DNA of 64,000 bases from contig VGMY01000001.1 in NCBI GenBank assembly GCA_016866255.1, positions 62,001 through 126,000 of the forward strand, in the 5' to 3' direction. Below the pieces are notes generated by a model. The model did not search any database and had not been told where the DNA came from. It was given only the letters and a program-made list of their open reading frames with translations. Of this stretch, positions 51,955-61,211 are shown in pieces. Source of the DNA: Bacteroidota bacterium. GTDB lineage: Bacteria > Bacteroidota > Bacteroidia > Flavobacteriales_D > Crocinitomicaceae. Each line of letters begins with the position of its first letter. The stretch's first letter is position 1. The position numbers and the translations under genes are program-made.

Positions 51955-53151
51955 ATGATACAACTATCCGATCGTCTGCAGGCTATGGAGGAGTCGTCCA
52001 CCTTAGCCATGGCAAGAATAAGTAGAGCGTTACGAGCCGAAGGAAAAGACATCATTTCGCTTTCTTTAGGAGAACCGGATTTTCCAACGCCTGAATTTAT
52101 CAAGGATGCGGCCATACGGGCGATCCAGGAAAATTATAACACGTACACGCCCGTTCCTGGATACGATGAATTGCGCGACAAAATTGCCAATAAATTTCTG
52201 CGCGACAACGGTCTTCACTACACCAAAGAACAAATCGTGGTTTCGACAGGTGCGAAACAATCAATTGCCAACGTGGTGTTGAGTATTATTAATCCTGGAG
52301 ATGAAGTAATCATTCCCGCACCGTATTGGGTTTCTTACGTTGAAATTGTGAAAATGGCAGGAGGACTGCCCATTATCGTCGAAGCGTCGGTGGAACAGGA
52401 ATACAAGATTACCGGTTCCCAATTTGAGGCGGCAATTACGCCGAAAACAAAAATGTTTATTTTCTCATCGCCCTGTAATCCAACAGGCTCTGTATACACC
52501 AAGGATGAACTTCGCGACCTGTCTAAAGTGCTCGAAAAACATCCGAATATCTTGGCATTGTCGGACGAAATCTACGAACACATCAATTTTATCGGTGGTC
52601 ACGAGAGCTTGGCTCAATTTTCGTCAATTTTTGATCAGGTAATCACGGTAAACGGCGCTTCCAAAGCTTGGGCAATGACCGGTTGGCGTTTGGGATACCT
52701 GGCAGCTTGTAAGCCCATTGCAGACGCGTGCAATAAAATTCAAGGTCAGTTTACCTCTGGTACAAATTCCATTACGCAGCGAGCTGCCATGGACGCCATG
52801 GATGCTGATCCGCAAGTCTTAAAGGAAATGGTTTTAAGTTTTGAAAAACGCCGCGACCTCGTGTTAAGTTATTTGAATCAAATCCCTTCAATCAAATGCA
52901 ATATACCGACCGGTGCGTTTTATCTCTTTCCTGATGTTTCCGCATATTTCGGATGGCATTATAAAGGTAAAAAAATGAACAATGGTCAGGATCTCTGCAT
53001 GTATCTGTTGCAAGAGGCGAACATTGCGCTTGTGGACGGTTCAGGTTTCGGGGCCCCTAAATGCATTCGTATAAGCTACGCCGCCTCGGAGGAGACGCTA
53101 AAACGTGCAATGGAACAATTCACTGAGGCCTTGGCCATGCTTAAACCATGA
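51955..53151 (+). CDS. class I pyridoxal-phosphate aminotransferase (aspartate aminotransferase type)
   Basis: 398 residues. A fold-type I aminotransferase of the I-gamma/aspartate group: LSLGEPDFPTPEFIK, STGAKQSIANV, PAPYWVSYVEIVKMAGG, FSSPCNPTGSVY, SDEIYEHI and the PLP-Lys in NGASKAWAMTGWRLGY. The C-terminal KCIRISYAASEE supplies the Arg for the substrate carboxylate. The likely reaction is aspartate + 2-oxoglutarate to oxaloacetate + glutamate, though prephenate or aromatic substrates are possible for this group. The heptose kinase gene overlaps its stop in an ATGA. Confidence 0.9.
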   Translation: MIQLSDRLQAMEESSTLAMARISRALRAEGKDIISLSLGEPDFPTPEFIKDAAIRAIQENYNTYTPVPGYDELRDKIANKFLRDNGLHYTKEQIVVSTGAKQSIANVVLSIINPGDEVIIPAPYWVSYVEIVKMAGGLPIIVEASVEQEYKITGSQFEAAITPKTKMFIFSSPCNPTGSVYTKDELRDLSKVLEKHPNILALSDEIYEHINFIGGHESLAQFSSIFDQVITVNGASKAWAMTGWRLGYLAACKPIADACNKIQGQFTSGTNSITQRAAMDAMDADPQVLKEMVLSFEKRRDLVLSYLNQIPSIKCNIPTGAFYLFPDVSAYFGWHYKGKKMNNGQDLCMYLLQEANIALVDGSGFGAPKCIRISYAASEETLKRAMEQFTEALAMLKP

Positions 53152-54140
53152 ATGTAGAAGGTCTTTTTCAAGAGTTTCGTTCAAAACGGATCGCCATTGT
53201 TGGCGATGTAATGCTGGATGTTTACTTTATGGGAAACGTTCACCGAATGAGTCCTGAGGCTCCTGTGCCCATTCTACAACTGACCACCGAAGAACACCGT
53301 CTTGGCGGCGCTGCCAACGTTGCGCTGAATCTCAAAGCTCTCGGGGCTCAGGTTCATCTGTGCTCGGTAATTGGCGATGACGTTCCGGGTAGGCAACTTC
53401 ATGATTTACTGCTAGCTAAAGGAATTGAATGTTCTGCTTTACACAAGGCAGGAGTCAGGAAAACCACCGTTAAAACGCGGGTTTTGTCAGGGCCGAAGCA
53501 CTTGCTCAGAATAGATCATGAAGATGTGGCTCCTATCGACGAATGGATGGCGGAAAAATTGATAGCATCACTAAAATTATTGATTGCCAAGGGGATTGAT
53601 GCCATAATTTTTCAGGATTACAATAAGGGAGTATTGACCGATTTAGTCATTTCGGAAAGCGCAAAACTTGCAAAGGCCAACGGGGTACTCGTGTGCGTCG
53701 ACCCTAAGAAAGAACAATTTTTATCGTATCAAGAGGTCGATTTATTCAAACCCAATCTTAAAGAATTGAGAGAGGGCCTTGAGATGGAGCTTAATCCAAG
53801 AGACATCAACACGCTTTTGCTGGCATCATCAAAACTGCGCGATCAATTAAAGCATAAAATTTCGCTTATTACTCTTTCTGAGTTCGGTGTTTTTGTCGAT
53901 GACGGAACGTTTAACACAGTACTTCCTGCACATTTTCGCGACATATCAGATGTTTGTGGCGCCGGTGATACGGTTATTGCTGTTGCTACCCTTGCACTGT
54001 GTTCCGGCCTTAATCTGCAACAGATTGCGGCGTTGGCAAACCTCGCCGGTGGAATGGTATGCGAACACTCCGGAGTTGTAAGTGTTAATGGTGAAGAGTT
54101 GCTTGAAGAGGCGAAGAAACTCCAACATTTCAATGAGTAA
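53148..54140 (+). CDS. D-glycero-beta-D-manno-heptose-7-phosphate kinase (kinase domain of HldE/RfaE)
   Basis: 330 residues of the PfkB/ribokinase family. GDVMLDVYFMGNVHRMSPEAPVPILQL is the HldE-domain-1 start, followed by LGGAANVALNLKALGA, VIGDDVPGR, RIDHED, VDPKKEQF, PNLKE and the catalytic DVCGAGDTVIAV anion hole with the Asp base. Only the kinase half is present, without the adenylyltransferase domain. It would phosphorylate heptose-7-P at C1 on the way to ADP-heptose for LPS core. Coupled to aspC by 4 bases and to ubiE by 8 bases. Confidence 0.9.
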   Translation: MNVEGLFQEFRSKRIAIVGDVMLDVYFMGNVHRMSPEAPVPILQLTTEEHRLGGAANVALNLKALGAQVHLCSVIGDDVPGRQLHDLLLAKGIECSALHKAGVRKTTVKTRVLSGPKHLLRIDHEDVAPIDEWMAEKLIASLKLLIAKGIDAIIFQDYNKGVLTDLVISESAKLAKANGVLVCVDPKKEQFLSYQEVDLFKPNLKELREGLEMELNPRDINTLLLASSKLRDQLKHKISLITLSEFGVFVDDGTFNTVLPAHFRDISDVCGAGDTVIAVATLALCSGLNLQQIAALANLAGGMVCEHSGVVSVNGEELLEEAKKLQHFNE

Positions 54141-54861
54141 ACCTGTTGTAAAACCCTACAAAACCGGCAAGTCTAAAAAGGAAGAAGTCACTTCGATGTT
54201 CGATAATATTTCGGAGCGGTATGATTTCATGAACCATTTTCTTTCTTTGGGAATAGATCATCTTTGGCGTAAAAAGGCAGTAGCCTTACTAAAGGCTAGC
54301 AAACCCCAAGTTATTCTTGACATTGCCACGGGAACAGGCGATTTTGCAATTGCTCTGCTCAAATTAAATCCGAAGCGCATCGTTGGCATGGATATTTCAA
54401 AGGGCATGTTAGAGGTAGGCAAAAAGAAAATGCAACAACGTAAAATCGATCACATCATCGAGATGCAACATGGGGATTCGGAAAATTTACCGTTTGAAGC
54501 AAATACCTTCGATGCGGTTACGGTTGCTTTCGGAGTTAGAAACTTTGAAAATTTGGATAAGGGGCTTTTGGAAATGCTTCGCGTAACGAAAACGGGAGGT
54601 AAATTGGTTATTTTAGAATTTTCAAAACCTAAAAAATTTCCCATTAAGCAAGCGTTCAAATTATATTCCCGATACGTTATTCCATTCTTCGGTAAGCGGA
54701 TTGCTAAAGATGAAAAAGCCTATGCTTATCTTCCAGAGAGCGTGAATGCATTTCCCGAAGGAAATGAATTTGCAGACATTCTAATTCAATTGGGTTATCA
54801 ATCCGTAAAAACCGAAACGGTAAGCGGGGGCATAGCAACCTTGTACACGGGGATAAAATAA
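54133..54861 (+). CDS. ubiE: demethylmenaquinone methyltransferase
   Basis: 242 residues from ATG 54133 (MSKPVVKPY). A SAM-dependent methyltransferase for the last step of menaquinone synthesis. Motifs are VTSMFDNISERYDFMNHFLSLGIDHLWRKKAV, the SAM loop LDIATGTGDFAIAL, GMDISKGMLEVG, GDSENLPFEANTFDAVTVAFGVRNFEN and GGKLVILEFSKP. Bacteroidota use menaquinone, so MenG is the functional name. Followed by porT, an arrangement I know from other Bacteroidota genomes. Confidence 0.95.
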   Translation: MSKPVVKPYKTGKSKKEEVTSMFDNISERYDFMNHFLSLGIDHLWRKKAVALLKASKPQVILDIATGTGDFAIALLKLNPKRIVGMDISKGMLEVGKKKMQQRKIDHIIEMQHGDSENLPFEANTFDAVTVAFGVRNFENLDKGLLEMLRVTKTGGKLVILEFSKPKKFPIKQAFKLYSRYVIPFFGKRIAKDEKAYAYLPESVNAFPEGNEFADILIQLGYQSVKTETVSGGIATLYTGIK

Positions 54862-54897
54862 TGCAACTAAATCGGTATTTTTACGTTAGTCACTCCG

Positions 54898-55608
54898 ATG
54901 CTTCGCTCCCTATTTTGTAGTCTTTTTCTCGTCTCATTTACCGTCATTGGACAAAAGTTCAAGCAGGAACGCTACAAAAATTTCGACCGACGTTTATTCC
55001 ACTTTGGATTTATGTTGGGTTTCAACACCTCGGACTTCACCCTTTATCCGGAATTGAACAATTATGAGAATTACAAAATTCTCTCCGTTGAGAACAATGC
55101 GCAACCGGGTGGCCAACTTGGAATTTTAACCACGATGCGTGTAGGCACACCTATGGTGCGTCTGAGATTCATACCAACCATTTCCTTTCAGGAAAGATCA
55201 ATCACCTACCGCTTTGAGGACACTACAAAACTGGGATTTCGTCTCGAGGACGAACGCGTGAACTCCACCAACCTCGATTTTCCCTTAATGGTGCAATTTC
55301 GTACCCGCCGACTAAATAATTTTGCGGCCTATTGCTTAGTTGGCGGTCAATATTCCATTGATTTGCAATCGCAGGAAAAAGCTTCGCAAAATTACATTGA
55401 CCCCTTCATCAAGATTAAACGAACCGACTGGCAAGGTCAAATTGGTGCAGGACTTGAGTTTTTTGCACCGTATTTCAAATTTGGGTTAGAATTAAAGTTC
55501 ACCCATGGCTTCGGAAATGTTTTTGTAAAGGACAATACTTACATTGCTGTTCCGATACGAAATTTATACAGCCGCGGTTGGGTGGTTTCCTTTATTTTTG
55601 AAGGATGA
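54898..55608 (+). CDS. porT: PorT/SprT family outer-membrane protein (T9SS component)
   Basis: 236 residues. A signal peptide (MLRSLFCSLFLVSFTVIGQ) is followed by an outer-membrane beta-barrel of about 210 residues: FHFGFMLGFNTSDFTLYP, QPGGQLGILTTMRVG, MVRLRFIPTISFQERSITYRF, NLDFPLMVQFRTRRLNNFAAYCLVGGQYSID, IGAGLEFFAPYFKFGLELKF, ending in GWVVSFIFEG. Length, the N-terminal FHFGFMLG strand and location after ubiE identify PorT rather than another porin. PorT is needed for type IX secretion in Porphyromonas and gliding in Flavobacterium (SprT). It overlaps the FAD-dehydrogenase start by 4 bases. Confidence 0.88.
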   Translation: MLRSLFCSLFLVSFTVIGQKFKQERYKNFDRRLFHFGFMLGFNTSDFTLYPELNNYENYKILSVENNAQPGGQLGILTTMRVGTPMVRLRFIPTISFQERSITYRFEDTTKLGFRLEDERVNSTNLDFPLMVQFRTRRLNNFAAYCLVGGQYSIDLQSQEKASQNYIDPFIKIKRTDWQGQIGAGLEFFAPYFKFGLELKFTHGFGNVFVKDNTYIAVPIRNLYSRGWVVSFIFEG

Positions 55609-57152
55609 TTCATACGATTTCATTCGCTTGTTCCCCCGAAGAAGCACAAAATACAGCTTTTATTCAACAGCAGATTGCAGCAGAATGTGGACCTCAATTC
55701 GTTCATTACCGTTGGAAAAAACGAAGCATCGACGCCCGATCACGTAACATTAAAATCAATGCTACCATCGAGTGCGCCGAATCTCCTTTGCCTTCAAGGA
55801 TTAGAAAATTTACCTTTGATGACGTACGTCATTGTCCTGAAATTCACGTTGTTGGAGCTGGACCTGCGGGTCTTTTTGCCGCCTTGTTCGCCCTTATGAA
55901 TGGCCGTAAACCCGTGATCTTTGAACGGGGGAAGGACGTGCGATTACGACGACGAGACTTGGCCCAAATCAGCCGATTACAAACGATTAACGAGGAATCA
56001 AATTATTGTTTTGGTGAAGGAGGAGCGGGAACCTATTCCGACGGAAAGCTCTACACGAGGTCCAAGAAACGAGGGGAAGTGCAGCTGGTGTTGGAATTGC
56101 TGGTACATTTTGGGGCGGATGAAAACATTTTAGTCGATGCTCACCCGCACATCGGAACGAATAAACTTCCGAAAATCATTGAGAATATCCGTGAATTGAT
56201 TCGCGCAAAAGGAGGGGAAGTTCATTTTGAATCCAAATTAACCGGACTTCGACGGAAGGGAACATCGCTAACCCACCTTGAAATCAACGAAACGCTTGAA
56301 GTTCCGGTAAATCAGGTAATTCTTGCCACGGGGCATTCTGCGCGAGACGTGTTTTATTTGTTGCGCAGGGCTGGGATTAAACTATTGCCCAAACCTTTTG
56401 CCTTGGGTGTACGTGTCGAACATGCTCAAGAACTCATCGATCGACTTCAATACCACGGCCGATTAAACGATCAATTCCTTCCCCCTGCCTCCTATTCTTT
56501 GGTGGAACAAGTCGACGGAAAAGGCGTTTATTCCTTTTGCATGTGTCCGGGAGGAATTATTGCCCCATGCGCAACTCGAAGCGGAGAGGTAGTGACCAAT
56601 GGATGGTCGCCGTCGAAACGCAACAACCCCTACGCCAATTCGGGAATCGTGGTGACCATCGAACCATCCGACTTCGAAAACCCTTTGGATCCTTTTGTGT
56701 GTTTACAATTTCAGGAATCCGTGGAACGCTCGTGCCATGATGCTGCCGGAAACAATCAACAAGTACCCGCTCAACGCTTGAAGGACTTCGTGGAGGGGAA
56801 GAAATCGGATAGTTTTCCTAGATCGAGTTATACCCCGGGAATCGTGAGCGTCCGATTAGACGAAGTGTTACCTCGGGTGGTCGCTGGCAGGCTGCAAAAG
56901 GCATTCCTTGTTTTTAACCAAAAAATGCCGGGCTTTTTAACCAACGATGCCGTGGTGCATGCGCCGGAATCACGTACCTCCTCCCCTGTTTTGATTCCAA
57001 GAGACCGTGAACGAATGCATCACGTTGAGGTCAAGAACTTATACCCCTGTGCCGAAGGTGCAGGCTACGCCGGAGGAATTGTGTCCGCAGCGATCGATGG
57101 AATGAACTGTGTGGAGGCTGTAATTCGCTGTAATATTACCCCGTTGGGGTAA
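55605..57152 (+). CDS. FAD-dependent dehydrogenase (COG2509-type)
   Basis: 515 residues. After an N-terminal ~80-residue extension (PEEAQNTAFIQQQIAAECG; VHYRWKKRSIDARSRNIKINATIE) comes the FAD Rossmann motif VVGAGPAGLFAALFALMNGRKPVIFERG, the LNEESNYCFGEGGAGTYSDGKL-type loop and CPGG.I plus TNGWSPSKRNN. A second nucleotide strand is LATGHSARDVFYLLRR. The end GYAGGIVSAAIDGM is typical of this uncharacterised flavoprotein family. The substrate is unknown. Coupled to porT by an ATGA. Confidence 0.88.
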   Translation: MIHTISFACSPEEAQNTAFIQQQIAAECGPQFVHYRWKKRSIDARSRNIKINATIECAESPLPSRIRKFTFDDVRHCPEIHVVGAGPAGLFAALFALMNGRKPVIFERGKDVRLRRRDLAQISRLQTINEESNYCFGEGGAGTYSDGKLYTRSKKRGEVQLVLELLVHFGADENILVDAHPHIGTNKLPKIIENIRELIRAKGGEVHFESKLTGLRRKGTSLTHLEINETLEVPVNQVILATGHSARDVFYLLRRAGIKLLPKPFALGVRVEHAQELIDRLQYHGRLNDQFLPPASYSLVEQVDGKGVYSFCMCPGGIIAPCATRSGEVVTNGWSPSKRNNPYANSGIVVTIEPSDFENPLDPFVCLQFQESVERSCHDAAGNNQQVPAQRLKDFVEGKKSDSFPRSSYTPGIVSVRLDEVLPRVVAGRLQKAFLVFNQKMPGFLTNDAVVHAPESRTSSPVLIPRDRERMHHVEVKNLYPCAEGAGYAGGIVSAAIDGMNCVEAVIRCNITPLG

Positions 57153-57270
57153 CGCTCATTGGAGGGAAATGCTTCTTAATAAAGAACGAGACAAGCTGGG
57201 TAATCATATTCCGCTGCTTTTCGGATAATAAGAGTTGTTAATTCAATCATTGATTTCTTTGGCTCTCTCA

Positions 57271-58680
57271 TTAAGTCCCACAATACGTGGAGTATCCGCC
57301 GTCGAATTCTGGCTTTGAAGCTCGGTTCACCTCCATGTTGATGGGGTTATATGGGGCCGCTAAAGCATTTAACCCTTGGTGGAATCCTACTTCTTGTCCC
57401 TTTTCCATGGCGTCCAAAAGCTCCTCCACCCATTGGTTTCTTGGAATCATCACGGGGTTGAATTCTTTCATCAACGCATACTTAACTGGCATACCACGCC
57501 ATTGGGTCAACCATTCTTTTAAGCTTGATTGAATCCCTGAAAAGCGCTCCGTATCAAATCCGTAGGCAAGAAAGGAGAACGTGTCGGTATAATCGAGGGC
57601 ATGCTTTTCCATGATGTGCAGCAATTGTTTCCAGCATTCGTCCGCATGAGGACTGTTCTCCAACAATCCCGTTTTGGCACGCATCATGCTACCGAAAGCC
57701 TTTTCCCATAATGGCCCAAATTCTCCCAGCATTTCTTTTGCACGAAGAATTGCCTTTTCTTCGTCGTTGTGCAATAGTGGTAATAATGATTCTAGCCAGC
57801 GGGTTAAATTCCAATGCAATATGTTGGCTTGGTTTCCAAAAGCATAACGGCCGTGGCGGTCGATTGAACTGAATACTGTTTTTGGATCGTAGGCATTCAT
57901 AAAAGCACAAGGTCCATAATCGAAGGTTTCCCCGGTAATAGCCGTGTTGTCGGTATTCATAACCCCATGGATGAACCCAACGCGCATCCAATGGCAAACC
58001 GTATCAATTTGCAAGCGCATGACCTCCATGAACAAATCTTCCACGGGAGAAGAAGAACCATTGATCGACGGATAAAGGCGCTTTAAGGTATACTGAAACA
58101 AAGCCTCCAAGTCCGTAGTTTTGCAAAAATACCTCGCATACTCGAAGGTACCAATTCTCAGATGGCTCTTCATGCTCCTTGCCAATACAGCACCATCGTG
58201 AACTCTTTCCCGCAGCACTTCGTTGCCCGTTTTGATAACGCTTAAACTCCTTGAAGTAGCAATTCCAAGCCCCTGCATCGCTTCGCTAATCAAGTATTCA
58301 CGCAACATCGAGCGTAAAGTAGCACGCCCGTCTCCTTCCCTAGAATAGGCTGTTCTTCCTGCTCCTTTCAATTGAACATCAAAGCGCTGTCCTTGCGGAG
58401 TAATGTGTTCGCCAAGGTGGATCGCACGCCCATCTCCTAACATGGTGAAATGGCCGAATTGATGGCCGGCATAGGCTTGAGCATAAGAACGTAAATCCCT
58501 TGGAACATTGCCGGATAGCGTATTAAGGAGTTCTTTTGAATGCGCGGGATACACCCCAAGTTCTTTCATCAAAACTTCGTTCCATAGCACCACCGCAGCA
58601 TCAACCGATGGTTCGGGTTGGTGTTGCTGAAAAAACACCTCGGGTAGTCTGAGATAACTGTTGTCCCAATGAAAACTCAT
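57271..58680 (-). CDS. selO: SelO/YdiU family protein adenylyltransferase
   Basis: 469 residues. A pseudokinase-fold enzyme that transfers AMP from ATP to protein Ser/Thr/Tyr. Features are YAGHQFGHFTMLGDGRAIHLGE, VQLKGAGRTAYSREGDGRATLRSMLREYLISEAMQGLGI, the Mg/ATP region FIHGVMNTDNTAITGETFDYGPCAFM and the RNQWVEELL tail. The C-terminus is TYCGT, with a Cys near the place where many homologues have a Cys or Sec redox residue. The 118-base region to its right end (57153-57270) holds no gene and no clear terminator. It overlaps the next glycosyltransferase gene by 4 bases. Confidence 0.93.
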   Translation of the reverse strand: MSFHWDNSYLRLPEVFFQQHQPEPSVDAAVVLWNEVLMKELGVYPAHSKELLNTLSGNVPRDLRSYAQAYAGHQFGHFTMLGDGRAIHLGEHITPQGQRFDVQLKGAGRTAYSREGDGRATLRSMLREYLISEAMQGLGIATSRSLSVIKTGNEVLRERVHDGAVLARSMKSHLRIGTFEYARYFCKTTDLEALFQYTLKRLYPSINGSSSPVEDLFMEVMRLQIDTVCHWMRVGFIHGVMNTDNTAITGETFDYGPCAFMNAYDPKTVFSSIDRHGRYAFGNQANILHWNLTRWLESLLPLLHNDEEKAILRAKEMLGEFGPLWEKAFGSMMRAKTGLLENSPHADECWKQLLHIMEKHALDYTDTFSFLAYGFDTERFSGIQSSLKEWLTQWRGMPVKYALMKEFNPVMIPRNQWVEELLDAMEKGQEVGFHQGLNALAAPYNPINMEVNRASKPEFDGGYSTYCGT

Positions 58681-60017
58681 GCCGTTTTGGAATTTTGTGC
58701 AACTCTTTTCAAGGCTTCGGCTAATTTCTCTACTTGAAGAATGCGCGAATACGCCTCAATACCCTTTGACTCGCAAGCGATACGTCCTGCTTGTTGGTGC
58801 TCTGCATAAAGGTCGTTCATAGTTTCTTGCAGTTGGGCAGCATTTTCAACAATTACCCCTGAATTGGTAGCGCGAATCAATTCTTCCTGAAGGGTTTCTA
58901 GCGCCCCTTGAGTATCCAATAAATAAAACTTTTGTTTGAGCTCATTGGCACCTTGATCGTTGGTAAAACAAAAAACAATTTTGCGCTTCAGCGCTAAATA
59001 ATCGTAAATTTTGGTCCCCATAAAAGCGTAATAATTGAACAACAACAGGGCGTTATGCTTTGATAAACGTTCAAGTAATCGTTGATTCGATAGCTTCGGA
59101 TGTACCTTCACCACCTCTTTCAACTGAGGAAAATGGTGGTTGACCATTTGAAGAATTTTTTCGTTTCGGTTGGTTCCATAAAAATGAAGTTCGAATTTCC
59201 GTTGGGGGTTAGAAACCGCCCATTCGTTTAATGCCGTAAGGACTATTTCGAGCGGATGCCATTCATAGATCGTACCTACAAATGCCATTTGAAATACCTC
59301 CGCATTTTGTTTCGAGGCATGAAGGGTTGCAAGTACTTCTTCGTCATATCCGTTTGCAGCAATGCAAAAAGCACCCATTGGAACTTGTTGGCGTATTTGA
59401 TGTTCCACAAAGGTGGATACGGTGGAAATTAACGAAGCATTAACGGCAGTTCTTTTCTCAATAAAAGCGTAGTACTTGAAATAGCACCAATTCTTATTGC
59501 GCAAATTACTGGACCATGGATCCCGGTAGTCGGCAACCCAAGGCACTCGGAAACGCTTTGAAAGTCGCTTGGCGTAGTGGAATAAGACAAAGGGTTCTCC
59601 GCTTGCTATAACAATATCTACCTTATTGTTTTTAAGATAGTTATAAGCGGTTTTATAAATTTCTAGTTTAGTTCCAATAGGCAAAAAAAACTGCAAAATT
59701 TCGTTCATTCCGCTAAGGAATTTTCGCACTGTCTTGTAACGTTCAATTCCGTATTTCAACAGCAACCGGTTGCTGAAATTGGGATGATAGGGTCCGTGAA
59801 GCACCGTCCCCCACTCCGTTTCTTCGGTAATCACTTCGCCGCTCAAACCGGGTTTAGCGTAATCCGTTTCTGATCCGTCAGAATGTCCCCATTGCCGTGT
59901 TATAACAATCGGGTCCAAGCCGAACTTTCGAAAATTCTTATACCAATGGTAGGGACGCAAACCACCCACCGAAATGTAAGGTGGAAAATCGTAGGCAAGA
60001 ATAAGAACTTTAATCAC
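58677..60017 (-). CDS. GT4-like glycosyltransferase
   Basis: 446 residues from a GTG start at 60017 (MIKVLILAYDFPPYISVGGLR). Two-Rossmann GT-B fold: the N-terminal domain has the acceptor side (DIVIASGEPFVLFHYAKR, WVADYRDPWSSN), and the C-terminal domain has MAFVGTIYEWHPLEIVL and LLFNYYAFMGTKIYDYLALKRKIVF, whose KxxDYLA corresponds to the donor-binding region of GT4-type enzymes. Probably adds a sugar to a surface polysaccharide or lipid-linked intermediate. A coupled 4-base overlap with selO links them transcriptionally, although a functional link to selO is not expected. Confidence 0.85.
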   Translation of the reverse strand: MIKVLILAYDFPPYISVGGLRPYHWYKNFRKFGLDPIVITRQWGHSDGSETDYAKPGLSGEVITEETEWGTVLHGPYHPNFSNRLLLKYGIERYKTVRKFLSGMNEILQFFLPIGTKLEIYKTAYNYLKNNKVDIVIASGEPFVLFHYAKRLSKRFRVPWVADYRDPWSSNLRNKNWCYFKYYAFIEKRTAVNASLISTVSTFVEHQIRQQVPMGAFCIAANGYDEEVLATLHASKQNAEVFQMAFVGTIYEWHPLEIVLTALNEWAVSNPQRKFELHFYGTNRNEKILQMVNHHFPQLKEVVKVHPKLSNQRLLERLSKHNALLLFNYYAFMGTKIYDYLALKRKIVFCFTNDQGANELKQKFYLLDTQGALETLQEELIRATNSGVIVENAAQLQETMNDLYAEHQQAGRIACESKGIEAYSRILQVEKLAEALKRVAQNSKTA

Positions 60018-60026
60018 GCTTTAAAG

Positions 60027-61211
60027 TTAATCAAAGGAACCGAGGGCATGCGTATAGATGCTATTCAATTGGCGCATGATCACCTCAGAGGAAAAACGAC
60101 TTTTGGTGGATTGTCGAATGGCCTCTGCATCGTAGGAATCAAAAGATCGTATCAATTGCAGCATGCCTAGTGCAAAAGCCTCTGAACTCATTTCTGTTAT
60201 GATACCTGTCATTGCGCCAACGATATCGCGTACACCGCCCGAATCTGTAACCACCACCGGTTTCCCCATCGCTTGTGCTTCAGCTATGGTTAACCCAAAA
60301 GTTTCTACTTGACTGGTTGAAAGAATTGCGTGATGGGTTGCTATTTCTTCATTTATTGCTGCCCGATTGAGTCTTGGCAACCAGGCGATATTTTCCAGTT
60401 TTAAAGAAGTGCAGAGTGCACGAAGTTCTGTTTCCAGAGGCCCATGTCCGACAATTGTTAAGGAGACTGTTGGAATTTTTTTTTGCACAAGACTCAAAGC
60501 TTCAAGCAATAACCGATGATTTTTAACGAGAATGAGATTTCCAATAACTAAGAACTTAAATGATGTGGTTTGTGAGAAAGGAGCTATCGGGAAGGAAAAA
60601 AACGACGGGTGCACGATGTTTGGAAGGACCGTAAAGGTATTTTTTGGTTCCAAGCCAATGTTGGACAAGGTGTGCTTTAACGCGAAGTGGCTTACAAACA
60701 GCCCTTTATGGCAATGTGCAAGCACCTTTCTACTAATAACTATTTCTTTTTTGGTGTATTGTTTTGGGTTGAAAATTAACCCGGAGGTATGTTCGGTATG
60801 AACTTGTGGAAGGTTGTATTCACGTGAAAGCTTATGCCCAATGAACCCCCCCATAAACATGGCATGGCTATGGATCACCCTGAAATCTTTTGGATTGAGT
60901 TCAAATCTTTTCATGGCCTTTTTCACCTGCTGGAAACAATATGCATAAGACACAATGCGAAAAAAAGGCAGAGGTGGAACCACACTTATCCTCAAAACAC
61001 GAACACCATCTTCCTTCGAAAAGGAAACCTCGGATCGCTTGGCAATCGAATTGGCGAAAGTCCCCATCATTGAAGGGTGAACTACGGTAACTTGGTGTCC
61101 GTAATCCCTTAACATATGCGCTTGTTCTTGAACGAAAATTCCCGTAGTAGGATTTTCATCGGAAGGATACCACGAGGCAACCAGAAGAATATTCAATGAG
61201 TCAGCGCGCAT
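60027..61211 (-). CDS. GT4 family glycosyltransferase
   Basis: 394 residues from ATG 61211; an in-frame TTG at 61220 is less likely. GT-B enzyme with the GT4 layout: LLVASWYPSDENPTTGIFVQEQAHML, HSHAMFMGG, VHTEHTSGL, then the donor half FLVIGNLILVKNHRLLLEAL, ALVGHG-type IVGHGPLETEL and the E-x7-E motif ETFGLTIAEAQAMGKPVVVTDSGGVRDIV. The EFGLxxxEA motif is the donor-sugar phosphate binding site. It overlaps the downstream GT2 stop by 11 bases and belongs to the polysaccharide cluster. Confidence 0.92.
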   Translation of the reverse strand: MRADSLNILLVASWYPSDENPTTGIFVQEQAHMLRDYGHQVTVVHPSMMGTFANSIAKRSEVSFSKEDGVRVLRISVVPPLPFFRIVSYAYCFQQVKKAMKRFELNPKDFRVIHSHAMFMGGFIGHKLSREYNLPQVHTEHTSGLIFNPKQYTKKEIVISRKVLAHCHKGLFVSHFALKHTLSNIGLEPKNTFTVLPNIVHPSFFSFPIAPFSQTTSFKFLVIGNLILVKNHRLLLEALSLVQKKIPTVSLTIVGHGPLETELRALCTSLKLENIAWLPRLNRAAINEEIATHHAILSTSQVETFGLTIAEAQAMGKPVVVTDSGGVRDIVGAMTGIITEMSSEAFALGMLQLIRSFDSYDAEAIRQSTKSRFSSEVIMRQLNSIYTHALGSFD

